Of a DNA stretch of 64,000 nucleotides, positions 48,501-62,640 are shown piece by piece (within the stretch, counting starts at the first letter, position 1; each line of letters opens with the position of its first letter). Below the pieces are notes generated by a model. The model was given only the letters and a program-made list of their open reading frames with translations, searched no databases and was not told where the DNA came from. The position numbers were made by a program, and so were the translations under genes. Origin of the DNA: Siphonodentalium dalli (lineage: Eukaryota > Mollusca > Scaphopoda > Gadilida > Siphonodentaliidae); NCBI GenBank assembly GCA_032622095.1, contig CP136063.1, positions 36,244,106-36,308,105 on the forward strand, in the 5' to 3' direction.

Positions 48501-49789
48501 TGACCGTCGGTTGACCACCCACAGATATCCTGGGGGATGGCAAATAAGGAATCGACAAATTTTGAAGGAAATTTCGTTAGGTTTGAACATTTAGTGGCAC
48601 AAGCTGTCGCTATATGGCCACATAATCATCATTTGTACCCGCCTTACTGAAAACCCGGACCAGTTGACCGTCGGTTGACCACCTACAGATATCATGGGGG
48701 GATGGCAAATAAGAAATCGACAAATTTTGAAGGAAATTTCGTATAGTTTGAACATTTAGTGGCACAATCTGTCGCTATATGGCCACATAATCATCATTTG
48801 TACCCGCCTTACTGAAAACCCGGACCAGTTGACCGTCGGTTGACCACCTACAGATATCATGGGGGGATGGCAAATAAGAAATCGACAAATTTTGAAGGAA
48901 ATTTCGTATAGTTTGAACATTTAGTGGCACAAGCTGTCGCTATATGGCCACATAATCACCATTTGTACCCGCCTTACTGAAAACCCGGACCAGTTGACCG
49001 TCGGTTCACCACCCACAGATATCCTGGGGGATGGCAAATAAGAAATCGACAAATTTTGAAGGAAATTTCGTATAGTTTGAACATTTAGTGGCACAAGCTG
49101 TCGCTATATGGCCACATAATCATCATTTGTACCCGCCTTACTGAAAACCCGGACCAGTTGACCGTCGGTTGACCACCCACAGATATCCTGGGGGGATGGC
49201 AAATAAGGAATCGACAAATTTTAAAGGAAATTTCGTATAGTTTGAACATTTAGTGGCACAAGCTGTCGCTATATGGCCACATAATCATCATTTGTACCCG
49301 CCTTACTGAAAACCCGGACCAGTTGACCGTCGGTTGACCACCTACATATATAATGGGGGGATGGCAAATAAGAAATCAACAAATTTTGAAGAAAATTTCG
49401 TATAGTTTGAACATTTAGTGGCACAAGCTGTCGCTATATAGCCACATAATCATCATTTGTACCCGCCTTACTGAAAACCCGGACCAGTTGACCGTCGGTT
49501 GACCACCTACAGATATCATGGGGGGGTGGCAAATAAGAAATCGACAAATTTTGAAGGAAATTTCGTATAGTTTGAACATTTAGTGGCACAAGCTGTCGCT
49601 ATATGGCCACATAATCATCATTTGTACCCGCCTTACTGAAAACCCGGACCAGTTGACCGTCGGTTGACCACCTACAGATATCATGGGGGGATGGCAAATA
49701 AGAAATCGACAAATTTTGAAGGAAATTTCGTATAGTTTGAACATTTAGTGGCACAAGCTGTCGCTATATGGCCACATAATCATCATTTG

Positions 49790-52700
49790 TACCCGACTCA
49801 CTGAAAACCCGGACCAGTTGACCGTCGGTTGACCAGCTACAGATATCATGGGGGGATGGCAAATAAGAAATCGACAAATTTTGAAGAAAATTTCGTATAG
49901 TTTGACCATTTAGTGGCACAAGCTGTCGCTATATGGCCACATAATCATCATTTGTACCCGCCTTACTGAAAACCCGGACCAGTTGACCGTCGGTTGACTA
50001 CCTACAGATATCATGGGGGGATGGCAAATAAGAAATCGACAAATTTTAAAGGAAATTTCGTATAGTTTGAACATTTAGTGGCACAAGCTGTCGCTATATG
50101 GCCACATAATCACCATTTGTACCCGCCTTACTGAAAACCCGGACCAGTTGACCGTCGGTTGACCACCCACAGATATCCTGGGGGGATGGCAAATAAGAAA
50201 TCGACAAATTTTGAAGGAAATTTCGTATAGTTTGAACATTTAGTGGCACAAGCTGTCGCTATATGGCCACATAATCATCATTTGTACCCGACTTACTGAA
50301 AACCCGGACAGTTGACCGTCGGTTGACCACCCACAGATATCCTGGGAGGATGGCAAATAAGGAATCGACAAATTTTGAAGGAAATTTCGTATAGTTTGAA
50401 CATTTAGTGGCACAAGCTGTCGCTATATGGCCACATAATCATCATTTGTACCCGCCTTACTGAAAACCCGGACCAGTTGACCGTCGGTTGACCACCTACA
50501 TATATCATGGGGGGATGGCAAATAAGAAATCGACAAATTTTGAAGGAAATTTCGTATAGTTTGAACATTTAGTGGCACAAGCTGTCGCTATATGACCACA
50601 TAATCACCATTTGTACCCGCCTTACTGAAAACCCGGACCAGTTTACCGTCGGTTGACCACCCACAGATATCCTGGGGGGATGGCAAATAAGAAATCGACA
50701 TATTTTGACGGAAATTTCGTATAGTTTGAACATTTAGTGGCACAAGCTGTCGCTATATGGCCACATAATCATCATTTGTACCCGCCTTACTGAAAACCCG
50801 GACCAGTTGACCGTCGGTTGACCACCTACAGATATCATGGGGGGGATGGCAAATAAGAAATCGACAAATTTTGAAGGAAATTTCGTATAGTTTGAACATT
50901 TAGTGGCACAAGCTGTCGCTATATGGCCACATAATCATCATTTGTACCCGCCTTACTGAAAACCCGGACCAGTTGACCGTCGGTTGACCACCTACAGATA
51001 TCATGGGGGGATGGCAAATAAGAAATCAACAAATTTTGAAGAAAATTTCGTATAGTTTGAACATTTAGTGGCACAAGCTGTCGCTATATGGCCACATAAA
51101 CATCATTTGTACCCGCCTTACTGAAAACCCGGACCAGTTGACCGTCGGTTGACCACCTACAGATATCATGGGGGGATGGCAAATAAGAAATCGACAAATT
51201 TTGAAGTAAATTTCGTATAGTTTGAACATTTAGTGGCACAAGCTGTCGCTATATGGCCACATAATCACCATTTGTACCCGCCTTACTGAAAACCCGGACC
51301 AGTTGACCGTCGGTTGACCACCCACTGATATCCTGGGGGGATGGCAAATAAGAAATCGACAAATTTTGAAGGAAATTTCGTATAGTTTGAACATTTAGTG
51401 GCACAAGCTGTCGCTATATGGCCACATAATCATCATTTGTACCCGCCTTACTGAAAACCCGGACCAGTTGACCGTCGGTTGACCTCTTACAGATATCATG
51501 GGGGGATGGCAAATAAGAAATCGACAAATTTTGAAGGAAATTTCGTATAGTTTGAACATTTAGTGGCACAAGCTGTCGCTATATGGCCACATAATCATCA
51601 TTTGTACCCGCCTTACTGAAAACCCGGACCAGTTGACCGTCGGTTGACCACCTACAGATATCATGGGGGGATGGCAAATAAGAAATCGACAAATTTTGAA
51701 GGAAATTTCGTATAGTTTGAACATTTAGTAGCACAAGCTGTCGCTATATGGCCACATAATCATCATTTGTACCCGACTTACTGAAAACCCGGACCAGTTG
51801 ACCGTCGGTTGACCAGCTACAGATATCATGGGGGGATGGCAAATAAGAAATCAACAAATTTTGAAGAAAATTTCGTATAGTTTGACCATTTAGTGGCACA
51901 AGCTGTCGCTATATGGCCACATAATCATCATTTGTACCCGCCTTACTGAAAACCCGGACCAGTTGACCGTCGGTTGACCACCTACATATATCATGGGGGG
52001 ATGGCAAATAAGAAATCGACAAATTTTGAAGGAAATTTCGTATAGTTTGAACATTTAGTGGCACAAGCTGTCGCTATATGGCCACATAATCACCATTTGT
52101 ACCCGCCTTACTGAAAACCCGGACCAGTTGACCGTCGGTTGACCACCCACAGATATCCTGGGGGGATGGCAAATAAGAAATCGACAAATTTTGAAGGAAA
52201 TTTCGTATAGTTTGAACATTTAGTGGCACAAGCTGTCGCTATATGGCCACATAATCATCATTTGTACCCGCCTTACTGAAAACCCGGACAGTTGACCGTC
52301 GGTTGACCACCCACAGATATCCTGGGAGGATGGCAAATAAGGAATCGACAAATTTTGAAGGAAATTTCGTATAGTTTGAACATTTAGTGGCACAAGATGT
52401 CGCTATATGGCCACATAATCATCATTTGTACCCGCCTTACTGAAAACCCGGACCAGTTGACCGTCGGTTGACCACCTACAGATATCATGGGGGATGGCAA
52501 ATAAGAAATCGACCAATTTTGAAGGAAATTTCGTATAGTTTGAACATTTAGTGGCATAAGCTGTCGCTATATGGCCACATAATCATCATTAGTACCCGCC
52601 TTACTGAAAACCCGGACCAGTTGACCGTCGGTTGACCACCTACATATATAATGGGGGGATGGCAAATAAGAAATCGACAAATTTTGAAGAAAATTTCGTA

Positions 52701-55700
52701 TAGTTTGAACATTTAGTGGCACAAGCTGTCGCTATATAGCCACATAATCATCATTTGTACCCGCCTTACTGAAAACCCGGACCAGTTGACCGTCGGTTGA
52801 CCACCTACATATATCATGGGGGGATGGCAAATAAGGAATCGACAAATTTTGAAGGAAATTTCGTATAGTTTGAACATTTAGTGGCACAAGCTGTCGCTAT
52901 ATGGCCACATAATCATCATTTGTACCCGCCTTACTGAAAACCCGGACCAGTTGACCGTCGGTTGACCACCTACAGATATCATGGGGGGATGGCAAATAAG
53001 AAATCGACAAATTTTGAAGGAAATTTCGTATAGTTTGAACATTTAGTGGCACAAGCTGTCGCTATATGGCCACATAATCACCATTTGTACCCGCCTTACT
53101 GAAAACCCGGACCAGTTGACCGTCGGTTGACCACCCACTGATATCCTGGGGGGATGGCAAATAAGAAATCGACAAATTTTGAAGGAAATTTCGTATAGTT
53201 TGAACATTTAGTGGCATAAGCTGTCGCTATATGGCCACATAATCATCATTAGTACCCGCCTTACTGAAAACCCGGACCAGTTGACCGTCGGTTGACCACC
53301 TACATATATAATGGGGGGATGGCAAATAAGAAATCGACAAATTTTGAAGAAAATTTCGTATAGTTTGAACATTTAGTGGCACAAGCTGTCGCTATATAGC
53401 CACATAATCATCATTTGTACCCGCCTTACTGAAAACCCGGACCAGTTGACCGTCGGTTGACCACCTACATATATCATGGGGGGATGGCAAATAAGGAATC
53501 GACAAATTTTGAAGGAAATTTCGTATAGTTTGAACATTTAGTGGCACAAGCTGTCGCTATATGGCCACATAATCATCATTTGTACCCGCCTTACTGAAAA
53601 CCCGGACCAGTTGACCGTCGGTTGACCACCTACAGATATCATGGGGGGATGGCAAATAAGAAATCGACAAATTTTGAAGGAAATTTCGTATAGTTTGAAC
53701 ATTTAGTGGCACAAGCTGTCGCTATATGGCCACATAATCATTATTTGTACCCGACTTACTGAAAACCCGGACCAGTTGACCGTCGGTTGACCAGCTACAG
53801 ATATCATGGGGGGATGGCAAATAAGAAATCGACAAATTTTGAAGAAAATTTCGTATAGTTTGACCATTTAGTGGCACAAGCTGTCGCTATATGGCCACAT
53901 AATCATCATTTGTACACGCCTTACTGAAAACCCGGACCAGTTGACCGTCGGTTGACCACCTACAGATATCATGGGGGGATGGCAAATAAGAAATCGACAA
54001 ATTTTGAAGGAAATTTCGTATAGTTTGAACATTTAGTGGCACAAGCTGTCGCTATATGGCCACATAATCACCATTTGTACCCGCCTTACTGAAAACCCGG
54101 ACCAGTTGACCGTCGGTTGACCACCCACAGATATCCTGGGGGGATGGCAAATAAGAAATCGACAAATTTTGAAGGAAATTTCGTATAGTTTGAACATTTA
54201 GTGGCACAAGCTGTCGCTATATGGCCACATAATCATCATTTGTACCCGACTTACTGAAAACCCGGACAGTTGACCGTCGGTTGACCACCCACAGATATCC
54301 TGGGAGGATGGCAAATAAGGAATCGACAAATTTTGAAGGAAATTCGTATAGTTTGAACATTTAGTGGCACAAGCTGTCGCTATATGGCCACATAATCTTC
54401 ATTTGTACCCGCCTTACTGAAAACCCGGACCAGTTGACCGTCGGTTGACCACCTACAGATATCATGGGGGGATGGCAAATAAGAAATCGACAAATTTTGA
54501 AGGAAATTTCGTATAGTTTGAACATTTAGTGGCACAAGCTGTCGCTATATGGCCACATAATCACCATTTGTACCCGCCTTACTGAAAACCCGGACCAGTT
54601 TACCGTCGGTTGACCACCCACAAATATCCTGGGGGGATGGCAAATAAGAAATCGACAAATTTTGAAGGAAATTTCGTATAGTTTGAACATTTAGTGGCAC
54701 AAGCTGTCGCTATATGGCCACATAATCATCATTTGTACCCGCCTTACTGAAAACCCGGACCAGTTGACCGTCGGTTGACCACCTACAGATATCATGGGGG
54801 ATGGCAAATAAGAAATCGACAAATTTTGAAGGAAATTTCGTATAGTTTGAACATTTAGTGGCACAAGCTGTCGCTATATGGCCACATAATCATCATTTGT
54901 ACCCGCCTTACTGAAAACCCGGACCAGTTGACCGTCGGTTGACCACCTACAGATATCATGGGGGGGGGATGGCAAATAAGGAATCGACAAATTTTGAAGG
55001 AAATTTCGTATAGTTTGAACATTTAGTGGCACAAGCTGTCGCTATATGGCCACATAATCATCATTTTTACCCGCCTTACTGAAAACCCGGACCAGTTGAC
55101 CGTCGGTTGACCACCTACAGATATCATGGGGGGATGGCAAATAAGAAATCGACAAATTTTGAAGGAAATTTCGTATAGTTTGAACATTTAGTGGCACAAG
55201 CTGTCGCTATATGGCCACATAATCACCATTTGTACCCGCCTTACTGAAAACCCGGACCAGTTGACCGTCGGCTGACCACCCACAGATATCCTGGGGGGAT
55301 GGCAAATAAGAAATCGACAAATTTTGAAGGAAATTTCGTATAGTTTGAACATTTAGTGGCACAAGCTGTCGCTATATGGCCACATAATCATCATTTGTAC
55401 CCGCCTTACTGAAAACCCGGACCAGTTGACCGTCGGTTGACCACTTACAGATATCATGGGGGATGGCAAATAAGAAATCGACAAATTTTGAAGGAAATTT
55501 CGTATAGTTTGAACATTTAGTGGCACAAGCTGTCGCTATATGGCCACATAATCATCATTTGTACCCGCCTTACTGAAAACCCGGACCAGTTGACCGTCGG
55601 TTGACCACCTACAGATATCATGGGGGGATGGCAAATAAGAAATCGACAAATTTTGAAGGAAATTTCGTATAGTTTGAACATTTAGTGGCACAAGCTGTCG

Positions 55701-57870
55701 CTATATGGCCACATAATCATCATTTGTACCCGACTTACTAAAAACCCGGACCAGTTGACCGTCGGTTGACCAGCTACAGATATCATGGGGGGATGGCAAA
55801 TAAGAAATCGACAAATTTTGAAGAAAATTTCGTATAGTTTGACCATTTAGTGGCACAAGCTGTCGCTATATGGCCACATAATCATCATTTGTACACGCCT
55901 TACTAAAAACCCGGACCAGTTGACCGTCGGTTGACCACCTACAGATATCATGGGGGGATGGCAAATAAGAAATCGACAAATTTTGAAGGAAATTTCGTAT
56001 AGTTTGAACATTTAGTGGCACAAGCTGTCGCTATATGGCCACATAATCACCATTTGTACCCGCCTTACTGAAAACCCGGACCAGTTGACCGTCGGTTGAC
56101 CACCCACAGATATCCTGGGGGGATGGCAAATAAGAAATCGACAAATTTTGAAGGAAATTTCGTATAGTTTGAACATTTAGTGCCACAAGCTGTCGCTATA
56201 TGGCCACATAATCATCATTTGTACCCAACTTACTGAAAATCCGGACAGTTGACCGTCGGTTGACCACCCACAGATATCCTGGGAGGATGGCAAATAAGGA
56301 ATCGACAAATTTTGAAGGAAATTTCGTATAGTTTGAACATTTAGTGGCACAAGCTGTCGCTATATGGCCACATAATCATCATTTGTACCCGCCTTACTGA
56401 AAACCCGGACCAGTTGACCGTCGGTTGACCACCTACAGATATCATGGGGGGATGGCAAATAAGAAATCTACAAATTTTGAAGGAAATTTCGTATAGTTTG
56501 AACATTTAGTGGCACAAGCTGTCGCTATATGGCCACATAATCACCATTTGTACCCGCCTTGCTGAAAACCCGGACCAGTTTACCGTCGGTTGACCACCCA
56601 CAGATATCCTGGGGGATGGCAAATAAGAAATCGACAAATTTTGAAGGAAATTTCGTATAGTTTGAACATTTAGTGGCACAAGCTGTCGCTATATGGCCAC
56701 ATAATCATCATTTGTACCCGCCTTACTGCAAACCCGAACCAGTTGACCGTCGGTTGACCACCTACAGATATCATGGGGGATGGCAAATAAGAAATCGACA
56801 AATTTTGAAGGAAATTTCGTATAGTTTGAACATTTAGTGGCACAAGCTGTCGCTATATGGCCACATAATCATCATTTGTACCCGCCTTACTGAAACCCCG
56901 GACCAGTTGACCGTCGGTTGACCACCTACAGATATCCTGGGGGGATGGCAAATAAGAAATCGACAAATTTTGAAGGAAATTTCGTATAGTTTGAACATTT
57001 AGTGGCACAAGCTGTCGCTATATGGCCACATAATCATCATTTGTACCCGCCTTACTGAAAACCCGGACCAGTTGACCGTCGGTTGACCACCTACAGATAT
57101 CATGGGGGATGGCAAATAAGAAATCGACAAATTTTGAAGGAAATTTCGTATAGTTTGAACATTTAGTGGCACAAGCTGTCGCTATATGGCCACATAATCA
57201 TCATTTGTACCCGCCTTATTGAAAACCCGGACCAGTTGACCGTCGGTTGACCACCTACAGATATCATGGGGGGATGGCAAATAAGAAATCGACAAATTTT
57301 GAAGGAAATTTCGTATAGTTTGAACATTTAGTGGCACAAGCTGTCGCTATATGGCCACATAATCACCATTTGTACCCGCCTTACTGAATACCCGGACCAG
57401 TTGACCGTCGGTTGACCACCCACAGATATCCTGGGGGGATGGCAAAATAAGAAATCGACAAATTTTGAAGGAAATTTCGTATAGTTTGAACATTTAGTGG
57501 CACAAGCTGTCGCTATATGGCCACATAATCATCATTTGTACCCGCCTTACTGAAAACCCGGACCAGTTGACCGTCGGTTGACCACTTACAGATATCATGG
57601 GGGGATGGCAAATAAGAAATCGACAAATTTTGAAGGAAATTTCGTATAGTTTGAACATTTAGTGGCACAAGCTGTCGCTATATGGCCACATAATCATCAT
57701 TTGTACCCGCCTTACTGAAAACCCGGACCAGTTGACCGTCGGTTGACCACCTACAGATATCATGGGGGGATGGCAAATAAGAAATCGACAAATTTTGAAG
57801 GAAATTTCGTATAGTTTGAACATTTAGTGGCACAAGCTGTCGCTATATGGCCACATAATCATCATTTGTA
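49790..57870. repeat. 12-monomer (about 1,980 bp) higher-order repeat, about four copies
   Basis: GACCAGCTACAG recurs at 49829, 51810, 53790 and 55769. TTTGACCATTTA recurs at 49910, 51890, 53868, 55845. CTGGGAGGATGG recurs at 50345, 52325, 54303, 56281. The next interval is 13 monomers. Some units contain substituted blocks; for example, the CCAGTTTACCGTC variant appears at 50637, 54594 and 56574 but is missing from the unit between the first two. Confidence 0.85.
52500..53820. repeat. 4-monomer (about 659 bp) tandem duplication
   Basis: GTGGCATAAGCTG at 52550/53209, CATCATTAGTACCCG at 52586/53245 and ACATATATAATGGGG at 52643/53302 keep a common 659-bp offset within one 12-mer unit. Confidence 0.85.
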
Positions 57871-60800
57871 CCCGACTTACTGAAAACCCGGACCAGTTGA
57901 CCGTCGGTTGACCAGCTACAGATATCATGGGGGGATGGCAAATAAGAAATCGACAAATTTTGAAGAAAATTTCGTATAGTTTGACCATTTAGTGGCACAA
58001 GCTGTCGCTATATGGCCACATAATCATCATTTGTACACGCCTTACTAAAAACCCGGACCAGTTGACCGTCGGTTGACCACCTACAGATATCATGGGGGGA
58101 TGGCAAATAAGAAATCGACAAATTTTGAAGGAAATTTCGTATAGTTTGAACATTTAGTGGCACAAGCTGTCGCTATATGGCCACATAATCACCATTTGTA
58201 CCCGCCTTACTGAAAACCCGGACCAGTTGACCGTCGGTTGACCACCCACAGATATCCTGGGGGGATGGCAAATAAGAAATCGACAAATTTTGAAGGAAAT
58301 TTCGTATAGTTTGAACATTTAGTGGCACAATCTGTCGCTATATGGCCACATAATCATCATTTGTACCCAACTTACTGAAAACCCGGACAGTTGACCGTCG
58401 GTTGACCACCCACAGATATCCTGGGAGGATGGCAAATAAGGAATCGACAAATTTTGAAGGAAATTTCGTATAGTTTGAACATTTAGTGGCACAAGCTGTC
58501 GCTATATGGCCACATAATCATCATTTGTACCCGCCTTACTGAAAACCCGGACCAGTTGACCGTCGGTTGACCACCTACAGATATCATGGGGGGATGGCAA
58601 ATAAGAAATCGACAAATTTTGAAGGAAATTTCGTATAGTTTGAACATTTAGTGGCACAAGCTGTCGCTATATGGCCACATAATCACCATTTGTACCCGCC
58701 TTACTGAAAACCCGGACCAGTTTACCGTCGGTTGACCACCCACAGATATCCTGGGGGGATGGCAAATAAGAAATCGACAAATTTTGAAGGAAATTTCGTA
58801 TAGTTTGAACATTTAGTGGCACAAGCTGTCGCTATATGGCCACATAATCATCATTTTTACCCGCCTTACTGAAAACCCGGACCAGTTGACCGTCGGTTGA
58901 CCACCTACAGATATCATGGGGGGATGGCAAATAAGAAATCGACAAATTTTGAAGGAAATTTCGTATAGTTTGAACATTTAGTGGCACAAGCTGTCGCTAT
59001 ATGGCCACATAATCACCATTTGTACCCGCCTTACTGAAAACCCGGACCAGTTGACCGTCGGCTGACCACCCACAGATATCCTGGGGGGATGGCAAATAAG
59101 AAATCGACAAATTTTGAAGGAAATTTCGTATAGTTTGAACATTTAGTGGCACAAGCTGTCGCTATATGGCCACATAATCATCATTTGTACCCGCCTTACT
59201 GAAAACCCGGACCAGTTGACCGTCGGTTGACCACTTACAGATATCATGGGGGATGGCAAATAAGAAATCGACAAATTTTGAAGGAAATTTCGTATAGTTT
59301 GAACATTTAGTGGCACAAGCTGTCGCTATATGGCCACATAATCATCATTTGTACCCGCCTTACTGAAAACCCGGACCAGTTGACCGTCGGTTGACCACCT
59401 ACAGATATCATGGGGGGATGGCAAATAAGAAATCGACAAATTTTGAAGGAAATTTCGTATAGTTTGAACATTTAGTGGCACAAGCTGTCGCTATATGGCC
59501 ACATAATCATCATTTGTACCCGACTTACTAAAAACCCGGACCAGTTGACCGTCGGTTGACCAGCTACAGATATCATGGGGGGATGGCAAATAAGAAATCG
59601 ACAAATTTTGAAGAAAATTTCGTATAGTTTGACCATTTAGTGGCACAAGCTGTCGCTATATGGCCACATAATCATCATTTGTACACGCCTTACTAAAAAC
59701 CCGGACCAGTTGACCGTCGGTTGACCACCTACAGATATCATGGGGGGATGGCAAATAAGAAATCGACAAATTTTGAAGGAAATTTCGTATAGTTTGAACA
59801 TTTAGTGGCACAAGCTGTCGCTATATGGCCACATAATCACCATTTGTACCCGCCTTACTGAAAACCCGGACCAGTTGACCGTCGGTTGACCACCCACAGA
59901 TATCCTGGGGGGATGGCAAATAAGAAATCGACAAATTTTGAAGGAAATTTCGTATAGTTTGAACATTTAGTGCCACAAGCTGTCGCTATATGGCCACATA
60001 ATCATCATTTGTACCCAACTTACTGAAAATCCGGACAGTTGACCGTCGGTTGACCACCCACAGATATCCTGGGAGGATGGCAAATAAGGAATCGACAAAT
60101 TTTGAAGGAAATTTCGTATAGTTTGAACATTTAGTGGCACAAGCTGTCGCTATATGGCCACATAATCATCATTTGTACCCGCCTTACTGAAAACCCGGAC
60201 CAGTTGACCGTCGGTTGACCACCTACAGATATCATGGGGGGATGGCAAATAAGAAATCTACAAATTTTGAAGGAAATTTCGTATAGTTTGAACATTTAGT
60301 GGCACAAGCTGTCGCTATATGGCCACATAATCACCATTTGTACCCGCCTTACTGAAAACCCGGACCAGTTTACCGTCGGTTGACCACCCACAGATATCCT
60401 GGGGGATGGCAAATAAGAAATCGACAAATTTTGAAGGAAATTTCGTATAGTTTGAACATTTAGTGGCACAAGCTGTCGCTATATGGCCACATAATCATCA
60501 TTTGTACCCGCCTTACTGCAAACCCGAACCAGTTGACCGTCGGTTGACCACCTACAGATATCATGGGGGGATGGCAAATAAGAAATCGACAAATTTTGAA
60601 GGAAATTTCGTATAGTTTGAACATTTAGTGGCACAAGCTGTCGCTATATGGCCACATAATCATCATTTGTACCCGCCTTACTGAAACCCCGGACCAGTTG
60701 ACCGTCGGTTGACCACCTACAGATATCCTGGGGGGATGGCAAATAAGAAATCGACAAATTTTGAAGGAAATTTCGTATAGTTTGAACATTTAGTGGCACA

Positions 60801-62640
60801 AGCTGTCGCTATATGGCCACATAATCATCATTTGTACCCGCCTTACTGAAAACCCGGACCAGTTGACCGTCGGTTGACCACCTACAGATATCATGGGGGA
60901 TGGCAAATAAGAAATCGACAAATTTTGAAGGAAATTTCGTATAGTTTGAACATTTAGTGGCACAAGCTGTCGCTATATGGCCACATAATCATCATTTGTA
61001 CCCGCCTTATTGAAAACCCGGACCAGTTGACCGTCGGTTGACCACCTACAGATATCATGGGGGGATGGCAAATAAGAAATCGACAAATTTTGAAGGAAAT
61101 TTCGTATAGTTTGAACATTTAGTGGCACAAGCTGTCGCTATATGGCCACATAATCACCATTTGTACCCGCCTTACTGAAAACCCGGACCAGTTGACCGTC
61201 GGTTGACCACCCACAGATATCCTGGGGGGATGGCAAAATAAGAAATCGACAAATTTTGAAGGAAATTTCGTATAGTTTGAACATTTAGTGGCACAAGCTG
61301 TCGCTATATGGCCACATAATCATCATTTGTACCCGCCTTACTGAAAACCCGGACCAGTTGACCGTCGGTTGACCACTTACAGATATCATGGGGGGATGGC
61401 AAATAAGAAATCGACAAATTTTGAAGGAAATTTCGTATAGTTTGAACATTTAGTGGCACAAGCTGTCGCTATATGGCCACATAATCATCATTTGTACCCG
61501 CCTTACTGAAAACCCGGACCAGTTGACCGTCGGTTGACCACCTACAGATATCATGGGGGGATGGCAAATAAGAAATCGACAAATTTTGAAGGAAATTTCG
61601 TATAGTTTGAACATTTAGTGGCACAAGCTGTCGCTATATGGCCACATAATCATCATTTGTACCCGACTTACTGAAAACCCGGACCAGTTGACCGTCGGTT
61701 GACCAGCTACAGATATCATGGGGGGATGGCAAATAAGAAATCGACAAATTTTGAAGAAAATTTCGTATAGTTTGACCATTTAGTGGCACAAGCTGTCGCT
61801 ATATGGCCACATAATCATCATTTGTACACGCCTTACTAAAAACCCGGACCAGTTGACCGTCGGTTGACCACCTACAGATATCATGGGGGGATGGCAAATA
61901 AGAAATCGACAAATTTTGAAGGAAATTTCGTATAGTTTGAACATTTAGTGGCACAAGCTGTCGCTATATGGCCACATAATCACCATTTGTACCCGCCTTA
62001 CTGAAAACCCGGACCAGTTGACCGTCGGTTGACCACCCACAGATATCCTGGGGGGATGGCAAATAAGAAATCGACAAATTTTGAAGGAAATTTCGTATAG
62101 TTTGAACATTTAGTGGCACAATCTGTCGCTATATGGCCACATAATCATCATTTGTACCCAACTTACTGAAAACCCGGACAGTTGACCGTCGGTTGACCAC
62201 CCACAGATATCCTGGGAGGATGGCAAATAAGGAATCGACAAATTTTGAAGGAAATTTCGTATAGTTTGAACATTTAGTGGCACAAGCTGTCGCTATATGG
62301 CCACATAATCATCATTTGTACCCGCCTTACTGAAAACCCGGACCAGTTGACCGTCGGTTGACCACCTACAGATATCATGGGGGGATGGCAAATAAGAAAT
62401 CGACAAATTTTGAAGGAAATTTCGTATAGTTTGAACATTTAGTGGCACAAGCTGTCGCTATATGGCCACATAATCACCATTTGTACCCGCCTTACTGAAA
62501 ACCCGGACCAGTTTACCGTCGGTTGACCACCCACAGATATCCTGGGGGGATGGCAAATAAGAAATCGACAAATTTTGAAGGAAATTTCGTATAGTTTGAA
62601 CATTTAGTGGCACAAGCTGTCGCTATATGGCCACATAATC
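55060..62640. repeat. 23-monomer (about 3,790 bp) higher-order repeat, two near-identical copies
   Basis: Private variants repeat at an offset of 3,790-3,791: CATTTTTACCCGCC 55064/58854, GTCGGCTGACC 55271/59061, ACCACTTACAG 55441/59231, TAGTGCCACAAGC 56180/59970, CCCAACTTACTGAAAATCC 56226/60014, AAATCTACAAATT 56467/60257, ACTGCAAACCCGAACC 56727/60517, GGCAAAATAAG 57441/61232. Only a few differences are visible by eye, for example GCCTTGCTG (about 56560) against GCCTTACTG, so this duplication is very recent. Internally it is a 13-mer plus a 10-mer. Confidence 0.92.
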
